Shown piece by piece: positions 1 through 9,565 of a stretch of 64,000 nucleotides of DNA. The stretch comes from Methylocella silvestris (lineage in GTDB: Bacteria > Pseudomonadota > Alphaproteobacteria > Rhizobiales > Beijerinckiaceae). The notes beneath the pieces are model-generated. The model was not told the origin of the DNA. It saw nothing but the letters and a program-made list of their open reading frames with translations, and searched no databases. The position numbers and the translations under genes were made by a program. The stretch spans positions 1 to 64,000 of the forward strand of contig NZ_PDZR01000007.1 of the NCBI RefSeq assembly GCF_002891535.1, written 5' to 3'. Each line of letters begins with the position of its first letter. Positions within the stretch are counted from its first letter, which is position 1.

Positions 1-1
1 G

Positions 2-112
2 GCCTCGGAGGAGCCTGCTCGGGGGCTGGCGCAAGGGCTGGCGCAGGGGCAGGCGGAGAGCGGCTTGGCCAACGGGCGGAAGACGGAGCCCCCCGCCGCG
101 CTGGCGGGTTAG
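2..112 (+). CDS. possible C-terminal tail of a gene entering from the left
   Basis: A reading frame is open from the window edge to a TAG at 110-112. It encodes 36 residues rich in Ala, Gly and Gln, ending PPAALAG. In many Hyphomicrobiales the gene upstream of gshB is yraN, but the tail carries no diagnostic motif, so the product cannot be named. The low complexity means the frame could also be open by chance in GC-rich DNA. About 148 bases without a recognisable gene separate it from gshB. Confidence 0.25.
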   Translation, partial: ASEEPARGLAQGLAQGQAESGLANGRKTEPPAALAG

Positions 113-260
113 CATTGTCTGCCTTCTGCGCGTGGGCCGCGGCTTGACGCCGCGCCCGCGCCGACGCCTTGTGCCGAAGGCGCATCCTCTGCGAAAACAC
201 CGTCGGCGCAGAGCATGACGCCGAACGCCCGCTGATCGCGCCTCAGAAAGCAAATAATCC

Positions 261-1283
261 ATGCCGCTAACCGTCGCCGTCCAGATGGACCCGATCGAAA
301 AGGTCAATATCGCCGGCGACACGACGTTCGCCCTGATGCTGGAGGCGCAGGCGCGCGGCCATCGGCTGATCTATTATACGCCCGACAAGCTTTCCTTCTC
401 GGACGGGCGCGTCATCGCGCTGGCCTGCGCTGTGGCGGTGAGGGATATCGCGGGGGATCATTTCACGCTTGGCGAGGAACGGGCCGTCGATCTTGCCGGC
501 GTCGACGTCGTACTGCTGCGCCAGGACCCGCCCTTTGATCTTGCCTATATCACCTCGACGCACCTCCTTGAAATGCTGCCGCCGCGCGTCCTTGTCGTCA
601 ATGATCCGGCCAGCGTCAGGAACGCTCCGGAAAAGCTGTTTGTCATGAAATTCCCCGAATTGATGCCAAAGACGCTGATCTCGCGCGACAAGAAGGCCAT
701 CGAGGAATTTCGCGAGGCGAATGGCGAGGTGGTGATGAAGCCGCTTTACGGTCATGGCGGCTCCGCCGTCTTCAAGGTCGCGCGGAAGGATCCCAATTTC
801 GGCTCGCTGTTCGATCTGTTCACGGCGACTTTTCGTGAGCCCTGGGTCGTGCAGCAGTTCCTCCCCGCGGTCAGCCGCGGCGACAAGCGCATTATCCTGA
901 TCGATGGCGCCGCGCTTGGGGCCGTCAATCGCGTGCCGGCAGAAAACGACATCCGGTCCAATATGGTGCGCGGCGGCGCTGCGGCGGCGACCGAATTTAC
1001 GCCGCGCGAGCGCGAGATCTGTGCGGCGATAGGTCCGGAACTTAAGCGGCTTGGCCTGATTATTGTCGGAATCGACGTCATTGATGGGCATTTGACCGAA
1101 ATCAACGTCACCTCTCCTACGGGCGTCCGGGCGATCAGGCGGGTCGGAGGTCCAGATCTCGCCGTAGCGGCATGGGACGCGATCGAGGCGAGACGGCATG
1201 CGAAAACCGCTATAGTCTCGCCAGAAGCCGGGGCGGGCGCGCACGGCTCTGGCGAAGATCGCGCTGCAGCCTCGCGCCCATGA
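261..1283 (+). CDS. gshB: glutathione synthetase
   Basis: This is an ATP-grasp ligase that joins gamma-glutamylcysteine and glycine in the cytoplasm, the last step of glutathione synthesis. The N-terminal domain opens with [19 protein letters not shown], typical of GshB. The ATP-grasp part shows the phosphate-binding loop [12 protein letters not shown] near residue 160, and the distal metal and substrate segment ends in [19 protein letters not shown] near residue 280. At 340 residues it is about 25 longer than the usual ~315, owing to a low-complexity Ala/Gly/Arg tail that looks unconserved. The ATG at 261 starts directly before the conserved N-terminus. It stands 110 bases upstream of glnD on the same strand. 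Confidence 0.95.
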   Translation: MPLTVAVQMDPIEKVNIAGDTTFALMLEAQARGHRLIYYTPDKLSFSDGRVIALACAVAVRDIAGDHFTLGEERAVDLAGVDVVLLRQDPPFDLAYITSTHLLEMLPPRVLVVNDPASVRNAPEKLFVMKFPELMPKTLISRDKKAIEEFREANGEVVMKPLYGHGGSAVFKVARKDPNFGSLFDLFTATFREPWVVQQFLPAVSRGDKRIILIDGAALGAVNRVPAENDIRSNMVRGGAAAATEFTPREREICAAIGPELKRLGLIIVGIDVIDGHLTEINVTSPTGVRAIRRVGGPDLAVAAWDAIEARRHAKTAIVSPEAGAGAHGSGEDRAAASRP

Positions 1284-1392
1284 TGTCGAAAAGAAGCAGC
1301 TCTTTCGGATCGACGTCAGCCTCGGAAGACCTGGAATAACGTCGTGTTTTTCGGATTGATTCAATTCAACCCATCAATCTGATCTAATCGGA

Positions 1393-4218
1393 ATGTTTGA
1401 CGGCATGCTCGAGACGATTTCCCCAACGAAGCGCAGACGCGCGTCCGGGCCGCCGCCCGGATCGCTTTTCGACCGCGCCGGCGTCCGCGCCGCGATCGCC
1501 GCCGTGCATCACGACGGGCAGGTCGCTGACGAATCGCCGCGCGCGGCGGTCCTCTCGATCCTGCGCGCGGCGCTCGACAGCGGACGCGCCCGAGCGCGCG
1601 CCGCTCTTGAAGCCAAGGGGCGGGGCCTCGTTTGCGCCGGGCAGCTCGCCCAAATCGAAGACGAGATGATTGGGGCAATCTATCATTATGTGGTGACCTA
1701 TCTTCATCCGCCGATAGCAGGCGCGCCGGCAAAGCCGTTCGCGATCGCCGCGGTCGGGGGCTATGGCCGCTCGACCCTGGCTCCGGGCTCAGACATTGAT
1801 CTGCTTTTTCTTCTGGACAAGGAGCCCGGCGCGCGCTGCCAGGCGATCGTGCAGTCAATCCTCTACATCCTGTGGGATCTCGGACAGAAGATCGGCCACT
1901 CGGTCCGCTCCATCGAGGAATGTCTTGAGGAGGCCCTTGCCGATTTTACCGTGCGGACCGCTCTTCTCGAGGCCCGCTTGCTGGTCGGCGACGGCGCGCT
2001 ATTCGAGACCATGCGGACGCGCTTCGAGCGTGAGATCGTGCATGGCGCGGGCGCCGAATTCGTCGCCGCCAAGCTGGCTGAGCGCGACGCCCGCATCGCC
2101 CGAGCCGGCCGTTCGCGCTATCTCGTCGAGCCCAATGTCAAGGACGGCAAGGGCGGCCTGCGCGACCTCAATACGCTGTTCTGGATCGCGAAATATGTCT
2201 ACGAGGTGCGCGAGGCGTCCGAACTCGTCGCTGCCGGGCTGTTTTCAAAGGCGGAATATCGCCTGTTCTGCCGCTGCGAGGATTTTCTCTGGCGGGTGCG
2301 CTGCCATCTTCATTTCATGACGGGCCGCGCCGAGGAGCGGCTGAGCTTCGACCTGCAGCTGCCAATCGCCGCGCGGCTCGGCTATTCCGAGCGCGTCGGC
2401 CTTGCCAGCGTCGAGCGCTTCATGAAGCATTATTTTCTGATCGCCAAGGACGTCGGCGACCTCACCGCCATCGTCTGCGCCGCGCTTGAGGAGCGTCAGG
2501 CCAAGCCGATGGCCATGCTCGACCGCTTTGGCCCCTTCCTGCCGCCGCCGGCCTCGATCGCGGCGGGCGATTTCGCCATCGACAATGGCCGCATCACCGT
2601 TGCCGGGCTCGAAGCCTTTGAAACCAATCCAGTCAACCTCATCAAACTGTTCTGGGTCGCCGACCGCAACGGGCTCGCCATTCACCCCGACGCGACGCGT
2701 CTCGTCACGCTCTCGCTGAAGCGCATCGACGCCAAGCTTCGCGCCGACCCCGAAGCCAATCTGCTGTTTCTCGACATTCTGACCTCGCGCAACACGCCGG
2801 AGATCGTGCTGCGTCTCATGAACGAGGCGGGCGTCCTTGGCCGTTTCGTGCCGGATTTCGGCCGGATCGTCGCTCTGATGCAGTTCAACATGTACCATCA
2901 TTATACGGTGGACGAGCATCTCCTGCGCACCGTCGGCAATCTCGCCGACATGGAGCAGAACCGCTATTCCGGCGAGCATCCCCTGGCGAGCGAGATGTTG
3001 CAGGCGATCAACAACCGGACCGCCCTGATCGTCGCCTCGTTTCTGCACGATATCGCCAAGGGCCGCGTCGAGGATCATTCCATCGCCGGGGCGCGGGTCG
3101 CGCGCGAGGTCTGTCCGCGGCTCGGCTTGAGCGACGCCGAGACGGAAACCGTCGCGTGGCTGATCGAGAATCATCTTGTCATGTCTGATACGGCGCAGCG
3201 TCGCGATCTTGGCGACCGGCAGACGATCGTGACCTTCGCCAAAAAGGTGCAGACGCTCGAACGGCTGAAAATGTTGTTCATCCTGACGGTTTGCGACATC
3301 AGGGCGGTCGGTCCCGGAGTCTGGAACCATTGGAAGGCCGAGCTGATGCGCACCCTCTATTGGGAAACCGAGATGATGCTCGCGGGCGGTCATTCGACCA
3401 TCGACCGGAGGCGCAGGGTCGCGCAGGCTCAGCTTGAGCTGCGGCGGGCCCTGCCGAATTGGTCGGATCTGGATTTCGAGGCTTACGCCCAGCGCCATCC
3501 GCCGGCCTATTGGCTCAAGGCCGACCTCAACCAGCAGATCCTGCACGCCAAGCTGCTGAACATGACGGAGGTCGAGATGCGCGCGCCGGTGACGCATATC
3601 GACATCGAGCCGCTGCGCGGGGTCACCGAACTGACCGTGATCGCTCCGGATTCGCCGCATCTCCTGTCGATCATCGCTGGCGCCTGCGCCGCCTCGTCTG
3701 CCAATATCGTTGACGCGCAGGTGTTCACGACGACTGACGGCATGGCGCTCGACACCATCGTCGTATCGCGCGAATTCGATTTCGACGAGGACGAGCTGCG
3801 CCGCGCGAGCCGCATCGCCTTTGCAGTCGAAAATGCGCTCGCCGGGGAAATCACCCTCGCAGATATGGTCGCCGCCCGCGTGAGTTCGTCGGCGGCGCGG
3901 CAGCAAACCTTCAAGGTGCATCCCGAGGTTACGATCGATAATTCGCTCTCGAGCCGATTTACCGTCATCGAGGCCTCCGGCCTCGACAGACCAGGGCTAC
4001 TGTTTGATCTCACGACGGCGATTTCGGAGCTCGACCTCAATATCGTCTCGGCGCATATCGCGACCTTCGGCGAGAAAGCGGCCGACGTCTTCTATGTGTC
4101 GGATAATGAGGGGGCGAAAATCACCGTGGCGGAGCGGCAAGAGGCGGTCCGCCGCAAGATCCTTCCGATATTCGATCAACCCAAAGGCGAATCTGGCGCG
4201 AGGCCTGCTCGCAGATAG
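1393..4218 (+). CDS. glnD: bifunctional [protein-PII] uridylyltransferase / uridylyl-removing enzyme
   Basis: GlnD is the glutamine sensor of the nitrogen regulatory cascade: it uridylylates PII proteins when glutamine is low and removes UMP when it is high. The 941-residue protein shows the full family order. The nucleotidyltransferase motif GGYGRSTLAPGSDIDLLF lies near residues 118-135. The HD-type UMP-hydrolase motif SFLHDIAKGRVEDHS lies near residue 550. Two C-terminal ACT domains follow, beginning near TVIAPDSPHLLSIIAG and VIEASGLDRPGLLFDLT, and sense glutamine. The length is normal for alphaproteobacteria. The start at 1393 gives a short basic N-terminal extension and is plausible rather than proven. 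grpE follows after 120 bases. Confidence 0.96.
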   Translation: MFDGMLETISPTKRRRASGPPPGSLFDRAGVRAAIAAVHHDGQVADESPRAAVLSILRAALDSGRARARAALEAKGRGLVCAGQLAQIEDEMIGAIYHYVVTYLHPPIAGAPAKPFAIAAVGGYGRSTLAPGSDIDLLFLLDKEPGARCQAIVQSILYILWDLGQKIGHSVRSIEECLEEALADFTVRTALLEARLLVGDGALFETMRTRFEREIVHGAGAEFVAAKLAERDARIARAGRSRYLVEPNVKDGKGGLRDLNTLFWIAKYVYEVREASELVAAGLFSKAEYRLFCRCEDFLWRVRCHLHFMTGRAEERLSFDLQLPIAARLGYSERVGLASVERFMKHYFLIAKDVGDLTAIVCAALEERQAKPMAMLDRFGPFLPPPASIAAGDFAIDNGRITVAGLEAFETNPVNLIKLFWVADRNGLAIHPDATRLVTLSLKRIDAKLRADPEANLLFLDILTSRNTPEIVLRLMNEAGVLGRFVPDFGRIVALMQFNMYHHYTVDEHLLRTVGNLADMEQNRYSGEHPLASEMLQAINNRTALIVASFLHDIAKGRVEDHSIAGARVAREVCPRLGLSDAETETVAWLIENHLVMSDTAQRRDLGDRQTIVTFAKKVQTLERLKMLFILTVCDIRAVGPGVWNHWKAELMRTLYWETEMMLAGGHSTIDRRRRVAQAQLELRRALPNWSDLDFEAYAQRHPPAYWLKADLNQQILHAKLLNMTEVEMRAPVTHIDIEPLRGVTELTVIAPDSPHLLSIIAGACAASSANIVDAQVFTTTDGMALDTIVVSREFDFDEDELRRASRIAFAVENALAGEITLADMVAARVSSSAARQQTFKVHPEVTIDNSLSSRFTVIEASGLDRPGLLFDLTTAISELDLNIVSAHIATFGEKAADVFYVSDNEGAKITVAERQEAVRRKILPIFDQPKGESGARPARR

Positions 4219-4277
4219 TGTTTTTTGGCGGCGCAAGGCCGCGTCCGTCTCTAGTTAATTCAAGGCGCCGCGAAAAA

Positions 4278-4306
4278 CTTGATTTTTGCGTCCGCAGAAC
4301 TGATAT
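4278..4306 (+). promoter_or_regulatory. candidate sigma-32-type promoter of grpE
   Basis: CTTG at 4278-4281 and CTGATAT at 4300-4306 are separated by 18 bases and end 32 bases before the grpE start. This resembles the alphaproteobacterial heat-shock promoter pattern (CTTG, a 16-18 base spacer, then CYTATNT), with one mismatch in the -10 element. The placement before a heat-shock gene supports it, but short motifs arise by chance. Confidence 0.4.
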
Positions 4307-4338
4307 CCGAACTGCCTTAAGCTTCAAAAGAATGAGTC

Positions 4339-4899
4339 ATGAACGATATAAAGAACGCGGAAAACGGTCCCGGCGAAGCAGACGCGCCCCAGGGGCCGTC
4401 CCAGGAGCCAGATCCCTTCGTGGTGCTCGAGAACCTTCAGGCCGAGAATACGAGCCTCAAGGACAAGCTCCTGCGCACACTCGCCGATATGGAAAACCTG
4501 CGCCGTCGCACCGAAAAGGAAGTAGCCGACGCGAAAACCTATGGCGTCACGGCGTTTGCCCGCGACATGCTGACGTTTGCCGACAATTTGCATCGCGCTC
4601 TCGCCAATGTTCCGGCGGAGGCTCGTGCCAGGGCCGACGCGGCGGTGCAGACCCTGATCGAGGGGCTGCAGCTGACCGAGCGCGACTTCGCCTCTCGTCT
4701 CGAACGCTTCGGCGTCAGGAAGGTCGATCCGGCCGGCCAGAAATTCGACCCCAATCTACATGAGGCCCTGTTCGAGCAGCCTGATGAATCCGTGCCGAAC
4801 GGAACGGTGACGCAGGTGATCGAACCCGGCTATGTGATCGGCGAGCGGGTGCTTCGTCCGGCGAAAGTCGGGGTGTCGCGCGGCGGGCCGAAAGGTTAG
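4339..4899 (+). CDS. grpE: nucleotide exchange factor GrpE
   Basis: GrpE releases ADP from DnaK and so drives the Hsp70 chaperone cycle in the cytoplasm. The 186-residue protein has an acidic N-terminus, then a long coiled coil ([20 protein letters not shown] and [13 protein letters not shown]). The C-terminal beta domain has the family signature with [11 protein letters not shown] near residue 137, [21 protein letters not shown] near the end, and a short basic tail. The ATG at 4339 precedes the acidic region normally present; an upstream ATG at 4332 is out of frame. No hrcA or dnaK is adjacent. A candidate heat-shock promoter lies upstream. Confidence 0.96.
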   Translation: MNDIKNAENGPGEADAPQGPSQEPDPFVVLENLQAENTSLKDKLLRTLADMENLRRRTEKEVADAKTYGVTAFARDMLTFADNLHRALANVPAEARARADAAVQTLIEGLQLTERDFASRLERFGVRKVDPAGQKFDPNLHEALFEQPDESVPNGTVTQVIEPGYVIGERVLRPAKVGVSRGGPKG

Positions 4900-5500
4900 G
4901 CGTCGCGATCGGCGCGTGTGGCTGCGTTCTCTCGTCAAATTGAATGAAGGCGCGCCGCGCCCAAAGGCAGGAATTTGCGGGCCCTTTTTTGCCCCGCGCG
5001 ATCTTTTGGTCATCCGTAATTGTGTTTTCGGCGTCGATCGGCGCTTTTTTGGCGCGATTTGATTATTTCGCGTCCTTTCGCCGAAGCGCCCGCGCGGGGG
5101 CGGAGGAGCCGTGATATTGACGCCATCCCAAGTTTCGGCAAAGCATTCGCAACGCATGCATTTGCTGGATACCGAGCTTGCTGGGGCCTATAGTCCCGGA
5201 CGGCGGCGGGATCGCGATTGCTATTGATCGACAGCAACGTGGCGCGCATAGGATAGGGCGTCCGCGCTTGAGGACAAGGGTTTTCGAACCGGGATTTGTT
5301 TGCCCCTCGTCTTTGATGGCAGTCGGTGTCCGACCGTGATGGCCTTGCGCATTGGTCGCCCGCCCGAAACGGCAAAAGCCCGCGCCCGACTTGACCGAAA
5401 ACAGACGCCGTGGGGCTGCCACGCCCAGAATGGTTCTTGCATGGCGGAGGCCGCTGTGTTCGTTACCCGACGGTGTCATAGGGATTTAGGCGATGCAGAG
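4900..5500 (+). other. 600-base stretch without a recognisable gene
   Basis: This lies between grpE and the glycosyltransferase. Open frames exist on both strands, but their translations are Arg/Pro-rich, lack ribosome binding sites and match no family I recognise. The in-frame extension of the downstream glycosyltransferase back to 5300 also reads as non-coding. No tRNA fold or clear terminator was seen. It probably holds the promoter of the glycosyltransferase gene. Confidence 0.5.
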
Positions 5501-6682
5501 ATGACCGCGGAGTCGATTGTATTCGTCTGGGAAAATTTCGGTCCCATCCATTCCGACCGCTGCGACGCAGTGGCCTCGCGCGTGGGCGGAGGGCGCAAAG
5601 TCATCGGGCTTGAGCTTGGAGGAAACAGCCAAGTTTATGAATGGAATTCCGAGTCCGGAACAAAATTCAAAAAGAAGACGCTGTTCCACGGCAAGAAAAT
5701 TGACGAAGTTTCCTTCCTGCGAAAATTTTACGCTCTTGCCCGAGCCTGTTTCGCGTTGCGCCCGGCGGATTTTTTTTTCTGCCACTATGAATCGCCCTTC
5801 ATCTTCCTGACCGCGGCGCTGCTGCGACTGACAGGAAGCCGCGTCTTCGTCATGAATGATTCGAAGTACGACGATTATCGCCGCTACGTCGGGCGCGAAC
5901 TCATCAAGAAGATGTTCTATCTACCCTATGCGGGGGCGGTCGCCTCGGGCACGCGCGCCGCTGATTACTTCCGCTTCCTTGGCCTGTCCGAGAAGCGGAT
6001 CGTCCTGAATTACGATACGCTCTCGACCGACCGGATCAGGAGTCTTGCGGGCGTCGATCGCGCGCCGGGCGGCCCGCCCTTCGCGGCGCGCCATTTCACC
6101 ATCGTCTCGCGCATGGTGCCGAAGAAGAACCTCTCCATGGCGCTCAACGCTTACGCGCTCTATCGCGCCGCAGCGGCGCGCCCGCGCCCGCTGCACATCT
6201 GCGGCTCGGGACCGCTCGAGGCCGAATTGCGCGAGGAAGCCGAACGGCTCGACCTGTCGGACAGCGTGGTCTTTCGCGGTTTTCTGCAGATCGAGGAAGT
6301 GTGCCCGATCCTTGGCAAGACTCTCGCTCTGATCTTGCCGAGCACGCAGGAGCAGTTCGGCAATGTGGTGATCGAGGCGCAGGCGATGGGACTGCCGGTC
6401 ATCGTCTCCGAGAATTGCGGCGCGCGCGACCTTCTCGTGCGCAGCGGCGTCAATGGCTTCGTGATCGAGCCAGACAATCCGGAGGGTCTTGCCTATTTCA
6501 TGGGGCTGATCGATGGCGACGAGGCGCTGTGGCGGCGCATGGCGATTGCGACGGCGCCATTTTCGGCCCTCGGCGACGCCTCGCGTTTCGCCCAGGCGAT
6601 CATCGATCTTACGGGCGATTGCGTTGCTGGCCTCGCGCCCATAAATGAGCCGCCGAAAACCTCGATCGCGGATCGGCTCTAA
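5501..6682 (+). CDS. GT4-family glycosyltransferase
   Basis: This is a retaining GT-B fold glycosyltransferase of about 394 residues, likely transferring a sugar from a nucleotide donor onto a surface glycan or lipid carrier. The acceptor is unknown. The C-terminal half carries the GT4 donor-binding pattern: TIVSRMVPKKNLSMALNAYA, then HICGSGPLEAELREEAERL, then FRGFLQIEEV and PSTQEQFGNVVIEAQAMGLP, which contains the E-x7-E-like motif. The ATG at 5501 was chosen because it begins the predicted protein strand (TAESIVFVWENFG); the frame extends upstream to 5300 but reads as non-coding. No other polysaccharide genes are adjacent, so it may be a stand-alone modification gene. Confidence 0.85.
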   Translation: MTAESIVFVWENFGPIHSDRCDAVASRVGGGRKVIGLELGGNSQVYEWNSESGTKFKKKTLFHGKKIDEVSFLRKFYALARACFALRPADFFFCHYESPFIFLTAALLRLTGSRVFVMNDSKYDDYRRYVGRELIKKMFYLPYAGAVASGTRAADYFRFLGLSEKRIVLNYDTLSTDRIRSLAGVDRAPGGPPFAARHFTIVSRMVPKKNLSMALNAYALYRAAAARPRPLHICGSGPLEAELREEAERLDLSDSVVFRGFLQIEEVCPILGKTLALILPSTQEQFGNVVIEAQAMGLPVIVSENCGARDLLVRSGVNGFVIEPDNPEGLAYFMGLIDGDEALWRRMAIATAPFSALGDASRFAQAIIDLTGDCVAGLAPINEPPKTSIADRL

Positions 6683-6711
6683 GCCGCCAGCCCATATCGG
6701 CGTTCGCCCGG

Positions 6712-7620
6712 TCAGTCCGCTGCCGGAATGGTCGCGGCCAGAAGGACGCTGAGCCAGTCAAGGCAGAGCTGCAGTCGGCGCGAGAGATGACGCCGATGTG
6801 AGTATAAAAGCGCCATCGGCATCGGCGCCGCGCGGTAGGACGGCATGATGTCGGCAAGCTGTCCCGCCGCCAGCTGATCTGCCACATCATAGGCGGGAAT
6901 CTGGATGACGCCGAGGCCGGCGAGAGCGCAGGCGATATAGGCCTCGGCGCTATTGACCGTCACGCGCCCGCGCATCGGCGTTGTGCGGATCTCATGACCC
7001 TCGACCCATTCAAAATCGGCAACCCGCCCTGTCGATGGCGAGGCGTAGAAGACAGCCCAATGATTTTCGAGGTCGGCGGGGGTCCGAGGGGCGCCAAATC
7101 GTTGAAGATAGGCGGGGCTTGCCGTGTTGATCAGGGGCAGGTCGCCGATACGGCGGGCGATCAGGCTTGAATCCGTCAAATCCCCTACACGCAGCACGCA
7201 GTCGACGCCGTCCTCGACAAGATTCACGGCGCGGTCGGTCACCCCGAGTTCGATATTGATTTCGGGGTAGCGCGCAAGAAAGTCAGGCAGCGCCGGGGCG
7301 ATGATCCGCCGGCCAATGCGGCCTGGCGCATCGATCCGGATCGTGCCGCTCGGGCTGACGGACGTCTGCCGGAATAAATTCTCGGCTTCTTCGACGTCGG
7401 CGATCAGGCGTAAACAGCGCTCGTAAAAGGCCTCGCCATCCTGCGTCGGGGAGACTTTGCGCGTCGTTCGGTGGAGCAGGCGCGCGCCAACCCGGATCTC
7501 CAGATCCTGGACGGCGGCCGACAGGGAGGAGCGCGGAAGCCTCAGCGTTTCGGCGGCACGGGTAAAGCTCCCGCAATCCACCACGCGCGTAAAAATTTGA
7601 AAAAGGTCGATGCGGTCCAT
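6712..7620 (-). CDS. LysR-family transcriptional regulator
   Basis: A 302-residue regulator of normal family length. An N-terminal winged helix-turn-helix spans residues 1-60 (DLFQIFTRVVDCGSFTRAAE, then LPRSSLSAAVQDLEIRVGAR). A periplasmic-binding-protein-like effector domain follows from about residue 90. It resembles the group of LysR proteins that control adjacent oxidoreductase genes. It is transcribed divergently from the SDR gene at 7759 with a 138-base intergenic region, the classic layout for a LysR protein that controls its neighbour. The inducer cannot be inferred. Confidence 0.9.
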   Translation of the reverse strand: MDRIDLFQIFTRVVDCGSFTRAAETLRLPRSSLSAAVQDLEIRVGARLLHRTTRKVSPTQDGEAFYERCLRLIADVEEAENLFRQTSVSPSGTIRIDAPGRIGRRIIAPALPDFLARYPEINIELGVTDRAVNLVEDGVDCVLRVGDLTDSSLIARRIGDLPLINTASPAYLQRFGAPRTPADLENHWAVFYASPSTGRVADFEWVEGHEIRTTPMRGRVTVNSAEAYIACALAGLGVIQIPAYDVADQLAAGQLADIMPSYRAAPMPMALLYSHRRHLSRRLQLCLDWLSVLLAATIPAAD

Positions 7621-7665
7621 GTTGTCAGGCGCAGTCCGGCGTCATTGTTCGGATTTTCTGACATG

Positions 7666-7673
7666 TGACGTCA
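7666..7673. promoter_or_regulatory. candidate LysR operator palindrome
   Basis: A perfect 8-base palindrome TGACGTCA sits in the divergent LysR/SDR intergenic region, immediately after ACATG and 45 bases from the LysR start. The position suits an autoregulatory LysR site, but it does not fit the T-N11-A pattern well and an 8-base palindrome is weak evidence. Confidence 0.25.
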
Positions 7674-7758
7674 AGTTTTACGACTTTATACAGAAATTAT
7701 AGACGCTATCTTGTGCGCCGTCCAGGGGCGATCGGCTCTTGGCTGAAAGGGAAACGGC

Positions 7759-8532
7759 ATGGCGGATCACAGCATCAGGGGTAAGACAGTTCTCATCGCC
7801 GGCGGCGCAAAAAATCTCGGCGGCCTGATCGCACGGGATCTCGCCGCGCATGGCGCGCAGGCGATTGCAATTCACTACAACAGCGCCGCGACAAAGCGCG
7901 CTGCCGATGAAACCCTCGCCGCCGTCAAGGCCTCGGGCGCCGCGGCGGCGGCGTTTCAGGCTGATCTGACAACGGCGGCCGCGGTGACCAAGCTGTTCGA
8001 CGACGTCAAGGCGGCCGTCGGCAAGCCGGATATCGCCATTAACACGGTCGGCAAGGTCTTGAAGAAACCCTTCCTCGAGATCACGGAGGCCGACTATGAC
8101 GAGATGACGGCGGTGAACTCGAAAACAGCGTTTTTCTTCCTCAAGGAGGCTGGCCGCAACCTCAACGACAACGGCAAGATCGTTACGCTGGTGACCTCGC
8201 TGCTCGGCGCCTATACGCCTTTTTACGCGGCTTACGCCGGGACCAAGGCGCCGGTCGAACATTTCACCAGAGCGGCGTCCAAGGAATTTGGCGAGCGGGG
8301 CATTTCGGTGACGGCGGTCGGCCCCGGCCCAATGGATACGCCGTTTTTCTACCCCGCCGAAGGCGCCGATGCGGTCGCCTATAATAAGTCGGCGGCGGCG
8401 CTTTCCAAATTCTCCAAAACGGGGCTGACCGACATCGAGGACATTGTCCCCTTGATCCGCTTCCTCGTCTCCGAGGGCTGGTGGATGACGGGCCAGACCG
8501 TGCTGATCAACGGCGGCTACACAACCAAATAG
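7759..8532 (+). CDS. SDR-family NAD(P)-dependent oxidoreductase
   Basis: A 257-residue short-chain dehydrogenase/reductase. The dinucleotide-binding glycine motif is present as IAGGAKNLGG near residue 14. The catalytic Ser is in VTLVTSLLGAY near residue 140, and the YxxxK pair is in AYAGTKAPVEHF near residue 155. The C-terminus ends MTGQTVLINGGYTTK, the usual SDR close. The glycine motif variant (GGAKNLG rather than TGxxxGIG) and the IHY strand after it suggest NADP preference, which is an inference. Substrate unknown. It is divergent from a LysR regulator, which probably controls it. Confidence 0.9.
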   Translation: MADHSIRGKTVLIAGGAKNLGGLIARDLAAHGAQAIAIHYNSAATKRAADETLAAVKASGAAAAAFQADLTTAAAVTKLFDDVKAAVGKPDIAINTVGKVLKKPFLEITEADYDEMTAVNSKTAFFFLKEAGRNLNDNGKIVTLVTSLLGAYTPFYAAYAGTKAPVEHFTRAASKEFGERGISVTAVGPGPMDTPFFYPAEGADAVAYNKSAAALSKFSKTGLTDIEDIVPLIRFLVSEGWWMTGQTVLINGGYTTK

Positions 8533-8894
8533 CCGCGACGAGCGGCTCGTTCAGCTGTGCCGGGGAAGCATCGTTGCGCGCCATGTTCGCCCGTTCATCG
8601 AAAAGCGCCGCATTTGCACACGGACCCGTGGCGCCAAGGCGGATCTGGAGAGCGGTGGGAATTGCGCACCGTTTCGGCGCCCACGCAGGGCGCAGCTCAG
8701 CCACGAGCTTTTGCATCATCTGTTGCTAGCGGGGCTTTCGGCCGGCGTCGCGCGGGCTTGCGCCGGATCGACATTGCATCGCATCAAGAGCGGGGATAGC
8801 CGGTCGATGCTGCGGCGCGCGGTCGTGCCGCATCCCGCTTTTGGCGGAGCCTGCGGATAAATTTTCCGTCCGATGAACCGGTCGGCTTCGCCGA
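8533..8894. other. gene-free stretch after the SDR gene
   Basis: About 360 bases between the SDR stop and the end of the minus-strand lipoprotein gene. A hairpin AGCCGC-GACGA-GCGGCT lies at 8531-8547, overlapping the SDR stop, without a T-run; it may assist termination. Short frames here have no recognisable product. Confidence 0.4.
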
Positions 8895-9506
8895 CTAAAT
8901 CTGCGGCGCCGTCCAGCGTACGATCTGGCGCATGACCTCGGCCGTCGCGGCGTTCAGCGCGGCGACGATGGTCGCGCCGTCATTGGCGGGCGCCGGGGCG
9001 GTCGCGGAGAATATCTTCCCGGCCACAATGCGGCCGGCGCCGCCAACGATCTGCGCCGAGATTTCGACGAACACCGCGCCGCGGCCCGCCACATATTCGA
9101 ATCTGCGGATCTGGCTGCGCAATTCATAATCGGCGGACATGCCGGGCGCCACCACGGCGCGAATCAGACTGGCGTTCTGAAAAGTCGCGATGAGTTTGGC
9201 CTGTAACAGCGCCGGCAGCTGATCGGCCCAGGCGGCGCCCGTCAGCAGGGCGATCTGATCCTCTCCGACGCGGACGACGATCCGGTTGGAATCGACCGGC
9301 GGCAGCGCCGTTGGGGCGGCGATGGCGATCTGTCCGCGGCGCGCCTGCTTCGCCGAAAACCCGCTCGCGGCGGAGTCGAGATTGAAGGTCGCCGGCGGCG
9401 CGGAGGCGCAGGCGGCCGGCAAAACGCCAACCGAGACGAGCGCGGCCAGCCGCGCCAGCCGCGCGCAAACCGTAGGGCGGCGCGCCTCTGATCTGGTGAA
9501 AGTCAT
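8895..9506 (-). CDS. PqiC/ABC-type transport auxiliary lipoprotein
   Basis: A 203-residue lipoprotein: a signal peptide with a lipobox ending LPAAC (Cys near residue 33), followed by a domain matching the ABC-type transport auxiliary lipoprotein family (PqiC-like). The family pattern is visible in the IAIAAPTALPPVDSNRIVVR strand and in WADQLPALLQAKLIATFQNA, near residues 137-156. It would be anchored to the inner face of the outer membrane, where PqiC partners MCE proteins in lipid traffic. It is the last gene of a four-gene Mla-type operon, 59 bases after the MlaD gene. Confidence 0.85.
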   Translation of the reverse strand: MTFTRSEARRPTVCARLARLAALVSVGVLPAACASAPPATFNLDSAASGFSAKQARRGQIAIAAPTALPPVDSNRIVVRVGEDQIALLTGAAWADQLPALLQAKLIATFQNASLIRAVVAPGMSADYELRSQIRRFEYVAGRGAVFVEISAQIVGGAGRIVAGKIFSATAPAPANDGATIVAALNAATAEVMRQIVRWTAPQI

Positions 9507-9565
9507 GCGTCCATCGGCAAGGTAAAGGGAAAGCCCGTTATAGGCGCCAAAGACATCATCGACGA

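Noticed and set aside
2245-3921. Long open frame on the minus strand opposite glnD
   Set aside because: It overlaps most of glnD in antisense and translates to an Arg/Gly/Asp-rich sequence with no domain.
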